NCBI GenBank assembly: GCA_965226245.1 | Contig: CBDDCL010000015.1 | Coordinates: 2,666,001-2,730,000, forward strand | Reading direction: 5' to 3' | DNA length: 64,000 bases | Source of the DNA: CBDCYS01 sp965226245 | GTDB taxonomy: Bacteria > Acidobacteriota > Terriglobia > Bryobacterales > UBA6623 | Shown: in pieces, positions 18,773 to 26,455 of the stretch | How the letters are laid out: every line of letters begins with the position of its first letter | Numbering within the stretch: position 1 is the first letter of the stretch | Position numbers and translations under genes: made by a program | The notes under the pieces: model-generated | What the model saw: the letters and a program-made list of their open reading frames with translations, nothing else | Databases searched by the model: none | Told to the model about the DNA's origin: nothing

Positions 18773-18909
18773 ATATCAAACCCGGCAGCGACCCCAACAG
18801 CATCAAGCGTCGAAGGATTCGTTGGGTCGATAGCCAATCTCATCCATGTCGTGTCGCTTGGCAAGCCGGTGCTAGCAGGATTCCAACTGGCACCGCCATC
18901 CAAATGTAG

Positions 18910-19665
18910 ATCTCGCCTGACGGCACTCGGGTCGTGTTCCAATCCAACCGCTTGGGAAGCCTTGAGATATGGGTTTGTGACAGTGATGGGTCGAATGCGA
19001 TCAAGCTGACCTCCTTTGGTGGTCCTAGGACGTTTGCGCCCCGCTGGTCACCTGACGGCCGGAGCATCGCTTTCTGTTGTGTCGCGCAGGGGAGTCTCAA
19101 CATTTACACCATCAACTCGCAAGGCGGCTCACCCCGTGCAATCACGTCTGAAACTAGTAACAACGCGGAGCCAAGCTGGTCCGCGGATGGGCAATGGATT
19201 TACTTTCATTCGAGTCGCACCGGAGCGAAAGAGGTATGGAAGGTGCTGGCCGAAGGGGGCGAGCCGCAACAAGTGACGACCCGCGGCGGGGACCACGCAG
19301 TAGCGTCGCCCGACGGCAAGTTTGTCTATTTTGCCCGGGAGGACAGCCATCCGGACCTTTGGAGAGTCCCGGTCGAGGGAGGTGAGGAAACACTGGTTCT
19401 TAAAGGTCAACGGGCGTATGCGGGGTGTTGGGATGTGCGAAACGACGGTCTCTATTTCGTCGATTTCGCGGAAGGAGCACGGAGTGGCAACTGGCTCGTG
19501 AAAAGGCTCGATCTCGACAGCGGTGAGGTTGTCGAGATCGCTACCCTAGGCGGACGGCCAAGCGTGTCGAATTGCCTGACCGTCTCGCCCGACGGTACCT
19601 GGCTTCTCTACACACGACAAGAGCCGGCCGAACAGGATCTGATGCTGGAGGATAACTTTCGGTGA
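18910..19665 (+). pseudogene. C-terminal PD40/TolB-like beta-propeller of a signalling protein
   Basis: About 250 residues of repeated PD40 blades: FAPRWSPDGRSIAF, NAEPSWSADGQWIYF, HAVASPDGKFVYFARE, SNCLTVSPDGTWLLYTR. It ends in EQDLMLEDNFR, close to the usual end of acidobacterial Ser/Thr-kinase or winged-helix regulators that carry such a propeller. A TAG at 18907-18909 cuts the frame. The first usable start, GTG at 18934, lies within a blade and has no ribosome binding site. It is therefore a fragment of a larger membrane or cytoplasmic regulator. Confidence 0.7.
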
Positions 19666-19689
19666 CCTGCTACGAAGCGGAGCTCAGAA

Positions 19690-19890
19690 CTGTTTTGGGC
19701 TCTCTCCCGACGTTTTTATGGCCGCCGCACTGCTGATAGCGGGTTCTCCCGGAGAGTGTTTTCAGTCTGTGGGGTTGAGGTTGGCGGCCACAAACTTGCC
19801 AAACTACGACGTGTCGGCCGATGGCGAGCGGTTTGTCCTCACGGAACCGGTGGGGGGAGATGCCCCATCGACTATCCGCGTCGCGGGCTG
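19690..19890 (+). pseudogene. Second PD40-type C-terminal scrap
   Basis: The frame contains LPNYDVSADGERFVLTEPV followed by a short tail to a stop at 19888-19890. The YDVS-DG-RF-L pattern is the last blade seen at the end of acidobacterial propeller proteins, so this is the end of a second such gene, right after the first fragment. No start or earlier domain is present. Confidence 0.5.
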
Positions 19891-20094
19891 ACTGTAAACA
19901 CTTGAACTTGGAGCTGGGCGGGACAGAAAAAGTCATTTCTGAGCCAATGCATAAGCGCCATTGTTTCATCCGGGCCTTGGTAGAAGTACCAGCGTGTGAC
20001 TTTTTGAACCGGGATTCCGATTGCTTCACCCGCTCGTGTAGACATGGGTCGATTCCCGCCTCGTGCTCACGCTTCCCCGAGCCTGGGTCACTGG

Positions 20095-20333
20095 TGTCCA
20101 AATTAGCTCAGAGAACACCCTTCTGGACGGGTTAAGTTCTTACCTTTCAACGTCAGGATATCTTTGGCCAGAACCAGGTTCCCTGGCTAGCTCGTGCTGT
20201 CCAAATTAACGGGCTCTACAGTGGACTCCCGCCGGTGCGGCTCGGATTGCCCCAGAAACGCTATCTAGGGGGCCTTTGGGGCCTGCCACGAGGGCACGAT
20301 CCACGGGGACCCTGCCTGCATGTTGTCCAAATT
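20095..20333. repeat. Three direct copies of tgtccaaatt
   Basis: The ten bases tgtccaaatt occur at 20095-20104, 20198-20207 and 20324-20333, and a reversed near-copy (aacttggaca) lies at 20351-20360. Multiple short terminal repeats of this kind occur at the ends of IS21-type elements, but no transposase is nearby, so the origin is open. Confidence 0.4.
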
Positions 20334-20506
20334 GCCCGTCCTGAGAATCTAACTTGGACAAGAGTGGGGAAGCCCAAGCCAAAGTAGCGGGAACCGAGGA
20401 TTGTGTGCGACCGACGAAAGCTATCTTGCAAAACGGCTCTAATCGATCCCGAGCCAGAGATTTCACGTGCAGTCGGCGTGCAATGAATCCGCCGAAGATG
20501 CCGGTT

Positions 20507-20715
20507 TTGCCAATCATCCTAAAAACGGCAGTTGGACATTCCAGCATTCGTTGTAACATATTGAAAGAACGTATCTTATGTGCTGATATTGCAACTGCGG
20601 AGCAATTGTAATCTTCACCCGCCGGTCCCCGATGACACTCGGGTCCAACTGACGTCTCGTCACAAGGTTGGGGCGGTTCGAAGACGACTAACTGCCGTTT
20701 TTAGGATCATGGCAA
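20507..20715. mobile_element. MITE-like 209-bp element with about 26-bp terminal inverted repeats
   Basis: The left end (20507-20533) and the reverse complement of the right end (20690-20715) share the core atcctaaaaacggcagtt and the outer ttgcca, with one small indel. The inside has no coding potential. Long terminal inverted repeats around a short non-coding core are typical of non-autonomous transposable elements. I could not see a clear target-site duplication. Confidence 0.5.
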
Positions 20716-20871
20716 TCCTAGAATGAGTAAGTTACGTCGAATCAGCGCCTTTCATAGTACGAATCCCACCCTCACCGCCATGTTTACAATAACTTAGGGG
20801 ATTCTGTCATCCCCCGTCGATCTAGCTCAAGATCGCCGCTTGGTAATCTGTGGCTAATCCGGCTTCTCATC

Positions 20872-21198
20872 TCAAGCCAGACGGGGCGGCTCCATCGCGG
20901 CCCGCAGAGCGGCGTCAATCTTTTGGGCGGCCTCTTCGTGCATTCCTGGTAGCACGTGAGTGTACGTGTCGAGTGTGATCCCGACCGCCGAATGTCCTAA
21001 GCTCTCGGATACTGCCTTCACAGGCACTCCGGCCCGCAGCAATTGGGAGGCGTGGGTGTGCCGCAGGTCGGGGAAGCGTACCTTGACGCCGATCTTGCGG
21101 GCGAAGCGGAAGTAGGTGCCGGTGAATTGTTCAGGTTTCCAGATGGCGCCGCCCTGCCGGGGAAACACCAAATCTTCGGGGCTGTAGCGGATGTTCAC
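20872..21198 (-). pseudogene. C-terminal half of a tyrosine recombinase (phage-type integrase)
   Basis: 108 residues covering the catalytic end of an integrase: FPDLRHTHASQLLRAGVPV (Arg and His of the RxxH box), SESLGHSAVGITLDTYTHVL (second His and the nucleophilic Tyr), then a short helical tail. The N-terminal arm- and core-binding domains and the first catalytic Arg are missing. The first Met (MNIRYSPEDLVF) lies inside the fold, so this is a truncated gene, not a small protein. It belongs to the group of broken recombinases that mark the 17-45 kb region. Confidence 0.75.
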
Positions 21199-21360
21199 CT
21201 CTCCGCAGAGGGTTCCCCTGCAGGGTAAGGGGGCGTTGTTTCAGGAACTTCGGCGTCGCTGAGGAAGCTTGTTGCGCGTGACTACACGTACGTCCCCGAG
21301 GCTGGGGCGAACAGCCGCCAGCCAGCAAGGCAACGACAAACAGCAGCGGCGCGCTCCGCA

Positions 21361-22014
21361 CTATGCGGCGGGGGCCTCGTACTCCACCGTGCATCCCTGG
21401 GCGCGGGTTTCGGTCACCTCCACCGGCTTGCCGGCCAAAGTCGCTTCGATCGCGTCCTTGCCGTAGAGCTGGGTCGGGTCACCCTTGGTGTAGTCGAGCG
21501 AACCGTCCCGCCGCATCTGGGCCGGCGAGTTGTGCAACAGACCCATGTAAACCAGCTTGCGGTCCTTGTTGAATACGAAGAACTCCGGCGTCCGCGTGGC
21601 GCCCAGTTTGCGGCCCAGCTCCTGGCTCTCGTCAAACACGTAGGTGAAGTTGTAGCCAATCATGGCGGCGCGCTTCTTCATGGCCGCCAGGCGGTCTTCC
21701 TCACGGTGGTTCACGCTGACCCCCACGAACCGCACGCTGCGGCCCTTCAGCTCACCAACCAGCTTGATGAGATCCTTCTCCACGCCCTTCACCCAGGGAC
21801 AGTGGTTGGCCAGAAACACCAGAATCAGCATCTCCTCTTTGACGTCACTGGAAGAGAGCTTGCTCCCATCCGTGGCCGGCAAGTTGCTGAACGCCGGAAG
21901 CGGCGCCCCGATGTCGACGACTTTGTTGAACTGTGCGGCCTGGAGCGAACTCCACACAATCAATGAAACGGTCACTAGCGCTAACGTACTGATTCCGTAG
22001 CGGCGAGAACTCAT
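21361..22014 (-). CDS. Secreted redoxin (AhpC/TSA, thioredoxin-like fold)
   Basis: A 217-residue protein with a signal-type N-terminus (MSSRRYGISTLALVTVSLIV) and a redoxin domain: VDIGAPLPAFSNLPATDGSK, LVFLANHCPWVKGVEKDL, YVFDESQELGRKLGATRTPE, FFVFNKDRKLVYMG. Cys72 in NHCPW is the only cysteine of the active site, so it resembles one-Cys redoxins common in Acidobacteriota and Planctomycetota, not a CxxC thioredoxin. The ATG at 22014 is chosen because AAAGGAGG sits at the right distance upstream; the frame is open 42 bases further. A periplasmic peroxide or thiol function is inferred. Confidence 0.85.
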   Translation of the reverse strand: MSSRRYGISTLALVTVSLIVWSSLQAAQFNKVVDIGAPLPAFSNLPATDGSKLSSSDVKEEMLILVFLANHCPWVKGVEKDLIKLVGELKGRSVRFVGVSVNHREEDRLAAMKKRAAMIGYNFTYVFDESQELGRKLGATRTPEFFVFNKDRKLVYMGLLHNSPAQMRRDGSLDYTKGDPTQLYGKDAIEATLAGKPVEVTETRAQGCTVEYEAPAA

Positions 22015-22056
22015 GGCTGGCCTCCTTTGCAGACTCAAACGTACTCGCAAATTCAC

Positions 22057-22508
22057 ATTCTATTTTAACAATTCTTGGCGGTGAACTTGGGGCGCGGCAT
22101 GGGGTGTGCGACATAAATATGGGAGAATCGGCGGCTAGAGCCAGGGTACGAGTGCTTCGGCACCTGAAGTTTTCCCTTTGGTTCGGCCATGGCTAAAGCC
22201 CTACGGGAAAAGGCCGTTGAAACGGCCTCGTACCAGGTGTCGAGCCCATCAAACCGGCCCTAAAAGGACCGGCCTATTGCAATCCAAGCCCGGTAAACCG
22301 GGCTAACGTCGCGCCGGCTTCCGCGGGTCATTCACGAGCAGCTTCCTATCCGGGCGTATCAAATACGCTCGGTTATCGCTGCAAAGAAAACACATCCAGC
22401 ACACCCCTCCACATTCATGTCGCACACCCCGCGGCATGTCGTGCCCCCGGCTCTTGGGCGCGAGATCCGTAAGTTGGTCAGGTTCTGGCGGCGCCCCTGT
22501 TAAAGAAC
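22057..22508. other. Hairpin-rich intergenic region
   Basis: About 450 bases between the redoxin gene and the DUF1501 gene. It holds a run of short perfect hairpins (listed separately) and otherwise nothing coding. Its promoter content cannot be judged by eye. Confidence 0.5.
22212..22304. repeat. Cluster of three short hairpins
   Basis: Three palindromes in 93 bases: ggccgttgaaacggcc (22212-22227, 7-bp stem), an imperfect one around ccggccctaaaaggaccgg (22254-22272), and agcccggtaaaccgggct (22287-22304, 8-bp stem). Each has an A-rich loop between GC stems. They look like related REP-type units and would also fold in RNA. Confidence 0.55.
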
Positions 22509-23897
22509 CTACGCGAACAGCTCGCTAATTTCTTGATTCCCGCTGCCGATCAGGTTCGTCGCCGAGAAGGGCTCGACGTAATAAAAAGTGCGTCCCGACG
22601 GTGTGGTTTCGATTCGTTTTGTCCAGTCGATTCCTAGAGCGGAGTAGATGGTCGTCGCGATGTCCTCGGGGTAGATCGAGCGCTTCCCATGCCAGCCCGG
22701 CTCGATGACCTTGGCCCCCATCTCGTCGGTCTTTCCGATGACACGGCCGCCCTGGACGCCGCCGCCGGCGAACAGTCCCGTAAAGGCGTACTGGTAATGA
22801 TCGCGTCCGTTGCGGCTCGCCGTAAGCGGGCCCGGCGTGCGCCCGAACTCACCCATCGTGACGATCAAGGTCTCGTCGAGAACCGAGGTTCCGTCGGGCC
22901 GTTTCGCCGCCCCCAGGTCGTCGATCAGCGGGCAGAGCGCCGCGTCGAGCTGACGCGACTTTTCGTAGTGGTTCTTATCGGCGTAAATGTCGGCGTGATG
23001 GTCCCAATAGTCTTGCGAGAGGAAGATGAAGTGCGTTCCCGCGTCGGCGATGACGAGATTGCGGGCGAGAATCGCCGCATCGCCGGTAATCGTCGAGCCG
23101 TAGCGCTCCTTGTCTTTGTCGCTGATCGTCAAGATGCCGGCCGTGCGCGGGTCCGACATCAGCTCGACAGCGCCCTCGTAATAGTTGTGGTAGTCGCGAT
23201 AGGCCTTGGCTTCGAGCGCCGGGTCGGTGCGGAGCCGGTCGTCGAATTTTCGCAGGAACTCCCAGCGCTCGAGGAATTGCTTGCGTTCGCTCTCGGGCGG
23301 CGAGAAGGAGCCAAGGTCCGTATTTGTCTTCATGTGGAACGGCGTGTAGGTCGCCGGCAGAAATCCGGACCCCAGCAGACCGGCCTGGCTTTCGGAGCTG
23401 TTGAGAGCGACATAAGAGGGCAAAGAATCGCTCGATCGGCGGCGGGCCTCGTATTCCATCGCGACGACGGAGCCGATCGGCGGGATTTCCTTCCACAGCG
23501 CCAGATTCAGCGGATGCATGGCTTGCACGTAATACTGCGCCCGCTCGTGGACGCTGTCCCAGGCTTCCATCGAGCGAACGAGCGCCACTTTGTCCAGGCG
23601 TTGGGCCAATCCCGGGTAGAGCGAACAAGGCAGCTTGACGTCCTGGTTGATGGTGCGGATGTCGAAGTCCTGCGGTGTCCAGGGGCCTTCTTTGAGGTCC
23701 CAGGCGTCGACATGGCTTTGACCGCCGTTGAGCATGATGAAGATGCAAAAGCGCGCTGACCCGCGCGGGGTGACCTTCGAGCTGGCCCGAACCTGCGCCG
23801 GCTTCAGCAGCGGCAAGAAATGGTAGCCGACCATTGAGACGCCGCCCAGGCGGAGCGCCTGGCGGCGTGTGAGGTGCATGTCATGAAGGTTTGCCAT
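22509..23897 (-). CDS. DUF1501 secreted protein (sulfatase-like fold)
   Basis: A 462-residue protein with a twin-arginine signal near its start (HLTRRQALRLGG). The DUF1501 core has FCIFIMLNGGQSHVDAWDLK near the N-terminus, then FDIRTINQDVKLPCSLYPGL, DYWDHHADIYADKNHYE and LIVTMGEFGRTPG near the end. DUF1501 proteins have an alkaline-phosphatase/sulfatase-like fold and unknown substrates. They are usually paired with DUF1549/DUF1553 proteins, as here (next gene upstream on the same strand). The ATG at 23897 is preferred over one 18 bases earlier because an AGAGG precedes it. Export folded through Tat is inferred. Confidence 0.88.
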   Translation of the reverse strand: MANLHDMHLTRRQALRLGGVSMVGYHFLPLLKPAQVRASSKVTPRGSARFCIFIMLNGGQSHVDAWDLKEGPWTPQDFDIRTINQDVKLPCSLYPGLAQRLDKVALVRSMEAWDSVHERAQYYVQAMHPLNLALWKEIPPIGSVVAMEYEARRRSSDSLPSYVALNSSESQAGLLGSGFLPATYTPFHMKTNTDLGSFSPPESERKQFLERWEFLRKFDDRLRTDPALEAKAYRDYHNYYEGAVELMSDPRTAGILTISDKDKERYGSTITGDAAILARNLVIADAGTHFIFLSQDYWDHHADIYADKNHYEKSRQLDAALCPLIDDLGAAKRPDGTSVLDETLIVTMGEFGRTPGPLTASRNGRDHYQYAFTGLFAGGGVQGGRVIGKTDEMGAKVIEPGWHGKRSIYPEDIATTIYSALGIDWTKRIETTPSGRTFYYVEPFSATNLIGSGNQEISELFA

Positions 23898-23968
23898 GGT
23901 TTGCCTCTGAGGCACTTATGAATGTGGCCTCCAGCAAGAGTTCGCGAACAGAGCGCCGGAGTTCACGA

Positions 23969-24077
23969 ACAGAGCCGCGCCCGCAAGGGTGCGGTCCAGT
24001 CCGGCAGTGACCGCATCCTGATGGAAAGCCCGGCGCATCCGCTACTCTCGACCGCACCCTTGCGGGCGCGGCTCTGT
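23969..24077. repeat. 109-bp palindromic element, copy 1 of 2
   Basis: Begins with acagagccgcgcccgcaagg and ends with the reverse complement of that sequence; the arms pair over about 28 bp. The middle contains agtgaccgcatcc. A second copy lies at 51815-51922 with the same arms, length and central motif. It sits between two genes in the same operon direction, 20 bases before the end of the DUF1549/1553 gene's stop. It would form a strong hairpin in RNA. Confidence 0.9.
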
Positions 24078-24094
24078 TTTCAGCCCTCGACCGT

Positions 24095-25963
24095 TCAGTT
24101 ATTGTGTACAAACTCTACTTTGTTCACTAAACCCCATTGCAGGTCTTCGCCGCCTTTTCGCAGTCCTTTCTTCGCGAGCAGATCGAGCGACAGCAACCTT
24201 TCTTGCTCGGTCGGCCGCCGCATCAGGAAACGCAGGAAGAGCTTGTCTGTCAACTGGTCGAAATCGAGCGGCGCCTCGGTTCGCAGCACGCTTCCCAAAT
24301 AGCTGTCCGGCGCGGCCTGGATTTTCTCCTTTATGAGAGTGCTGTTGAGCAGCAGCACAGCCTGGGTGATGGAGCCCTGGCTCGTCCGTTCGCTCGACCG
24401 GCGGTTCGCCTGGCCGAATGTCTCCACGAAAAAGTGCAGGTCGCGCAATTCTACCGGCCGGTTGATGTCCTCGGGGCCGCGCACTTCCGTCAGGTAGCGC
24501 GCCTTCCTGTAGGAGCCGCGCACCGGCACTTCGGTATACATCCGCGTGGCATGGACAATCGAATCATAGACCTGCTCGGCGCTCAGCCGGCGGACGAATT
24601 TGCGTGCGAAATAACGTGCGTAAGCAGCCTTCCATTCCCCGGGGAATTTGGACGAGAGCTGGTAGGTGCTCGACTTCGTGATCATTTTGAACAGCCGATG
24701 CAGATCGTAACCGTTTTCGCTGAAGTCGGCCGCCAACGCCTCCAGCAGCGCCGGATCCGTCGGCTGCACTGGAAAGGGATCGGCCGGCGGGTTGCTCGGG
24801 TCGAGCCGCGCCAGATCGAAATCATAGGGCGGGTCAACGAGTCCCACCCCCATCAACTGCGCCCACACCAGATTGACGGTCGCCCGGGCGAACTGCGGAT
24901 GCGAGGTGAACATGCGCGCCAGCTCTTGGCGCAGGGTCTTGCCGGGACGCGGCTTCTCGCCGGTCAAGATGAAGACCGGCTCGGCCATGCCTTCACCCGC
25001 GCGGGGCATTCGAACGACGCTCTCGGCGCTGGTGTCGTAGCCCTCAGCCACGTTTTCCTGGATGCGCCACTCGTCCCGGCCTGGCGAAACGTTGGCGCGG
25101 CGCGTGACTCGCGTCTTGCCGAAAAACGCCGCTTGCTGGTAGAACTGGTCGCGGGTCTTCGATGTCAGCCAGACGTTTAGCTTCTCCAGGTGACGGGCGC
25201 CGTCGTGACAGGAGATGCATTGCAGATTGATGCCCAAGAAATCCTTGAAAAGCTGGACAGTCATTTCATCGGCGGTGTCCTCGTGCATCACATTCACGTT
25301 CACGGGGGCGAGGATGCGGCAGCGTGACAGATAGGTCGCCGGACCGACGTACCAATTACTGACCGCCTCGGTCGTGATAAGGTCGGTGATCAGTTCGTCA
25401 AACGGCCGGTTCATCTCGAAGGCGTCGTAGATATAGTCGTAGTAGAGATTGCGTCCCGGCGTGCCGATTGTGCCGCCGACCGAGCGGGACTTATCGAGGA
25501 ACCAATGCGTCCAATTGTTCAGGAACGGCTTGCTGCCGACAAGTTTGTCGATCAGCTTGCCGCGCTTTTCAGGATCCTCGGACGACTGGAATTCCGCCAA
25601 TGCCTCGGGGTCAACAATACGCCCAATCAGATCCAAATGAACGCGCCGGAAAAACTCTTCGCCGGTAGCCAGGGGAGCATTGGGAATGCCGTCAGCCTGC
25701 ATGCGGCCGAAGATGTGCTCGTCGATAAGGTTCTTGCGGGGCACGGCGGCGGCGTCACCGGCCGGGTCGCCCGTTGCGACGAACTCGGTGAGCCGCGCTG
25801 CTTCTTCAAGGCGGTTTTCCTGGCGCAGCTCGGGATGATCACCGGGCGTTGTCGTTCCGCCGGTAGGCGTCTGGGAATAGACGATACCGGCGCAAGCGAG
25901 GGTAATTAGGCAAACAAGAGTGAAGTACCCTTTTGACTCGAAACGCAATAACGAGGCGCCCAT
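24095..25963 (-). CDS. DUF1549/DUF1553 secreted protein with a c-type haem motif
   Basis: A 622-residue protein with an N-terminal signal (FTLVCLITLACAGIVYSQ). The first half matches DUF1549 (EEFFRRVHLDLIGRIVDPEA, then KFLVGSKPFLNNWTHW-like spacing and DELITDLITTE) and the second matches DUF1553 (FARATVNLVWAQLMGVGLVD, PALLEALAADFSENGYDLHR). LQCISCHDG (about residues 246-254) is a CxxCH haem-binding motif. These proteins occur in large numbers in Planctomycetota and Acidobacteriota next to DUF1501 genes and are thought to act on polymers outside the cytoplasm, without proof. The ATG at 25963 has AAAGGAG upstream. Confidence 0.88.
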   Translation of the reverse strand: MGASLLRFESKGYFTLVCLITLACAGIVYSQTPTGGTTTPGDHPELRQENRLEEAARLTEFVATGDPAGDAAAVPRKNLIDEHIFGRMQADGIPNAPLATGEEFFRRVHLDLIGRIVDPEALAEFQSSEDPEKRGKLIDKLVGSKPFLNNWTHWFLDKSRSVGGTIGTPGRNLYYDYIYDAFEMNRPFDELITDLITTEAVSNWYVGPATYLSRCRILAPVNVNVMHEDTADEMTVQLFKDFLGINLQCISCHDGARHLEKLNVWLTSKTRDQFYQQAAFFGKTRVTRRANVSPGRDEWRIQENVAEGYDTSAESVVRMPRAGEGMAEPVFILTGEKPRPGKTLRQELARMFTSHPQFARATVNLVWAQLMGVGLVDPPYDFDLARLDPSNPPADPFPVQPTDPALLEALAADFSENGYDLHRLFKMITKSSTYQLSSKFPGEWKAAYARYFARKFVRRLSAEQVYDSIVHATRMYTEVPVRGSYRKARYLTEVRGPEDINRPVELRDLHFFVETFGQANRRSSERTSQGSITQAVLLLNSTLIKEKIQAAPDSYLGSVLRTEAPLDFDQLTDKLFLRFLMRRPTEQERLLSLDLLAKKGLRKGGEDLQWGLVNKVEFVHNN

Positions 25964-26455
25964 TTTCGGAGGCTCCTTTGCTCGGCGCGCTAGCCACTGC
26001 TCCCTTGGCTGAGGGCGAAGCAGTAAACCCTTACTCGTGACACTTTGTGACTGAAGTGTAACACATCCAAAACTGGTGCTGTTCGCGGACGCTTCGGTCC
26101 CGGACCTGCGCTTCGCCGAGGGCAAAATTCCCTCGTCGATGGGCGGTCACGCCGTTTCTGGCCCAAAACTCCGTAGCCGTGTATATTGAGGGGTTTGCGT
26201 CGAGGGGCTGGGTCCTAAGCAGCACCCTCCAAGACCGAACTTCATAGGGCACCGCATCGACGAGACGATGCCGCGGAGAGTGCGGATGGACAGATATTTT
26301 TCGAAGAAACTGAAGCTTACCCGGTTGATCGGCGATGCCGGCGGCGTGATTTTCTCGCTCTCGAAATATCGACGGCGAAACGCTGGACGCCAAGATCTCC
26401 CGGTACTGCGTTACTGTATGATCAGGGCGTAGTCGTTGTCCAAGGAGATTCAGGC
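25964..26455. other. Divergent intergenic region between two operons
   Basis: About 490 bases separating the minus-strand DUF1553/DUF1501 pair from the plus-strand DUF1800/DUF1501 operon, so both promoters must lie here. I cannot name a -35/-10 pair. Open frames in it are short and unlike known proteins. Confidence 0.5.

Noticed and set aside
22689..23759. 356-residue frame antisense to the DUF1501 gene
   Set aside because: No protein motifs, and the sense strand is a clear family member.
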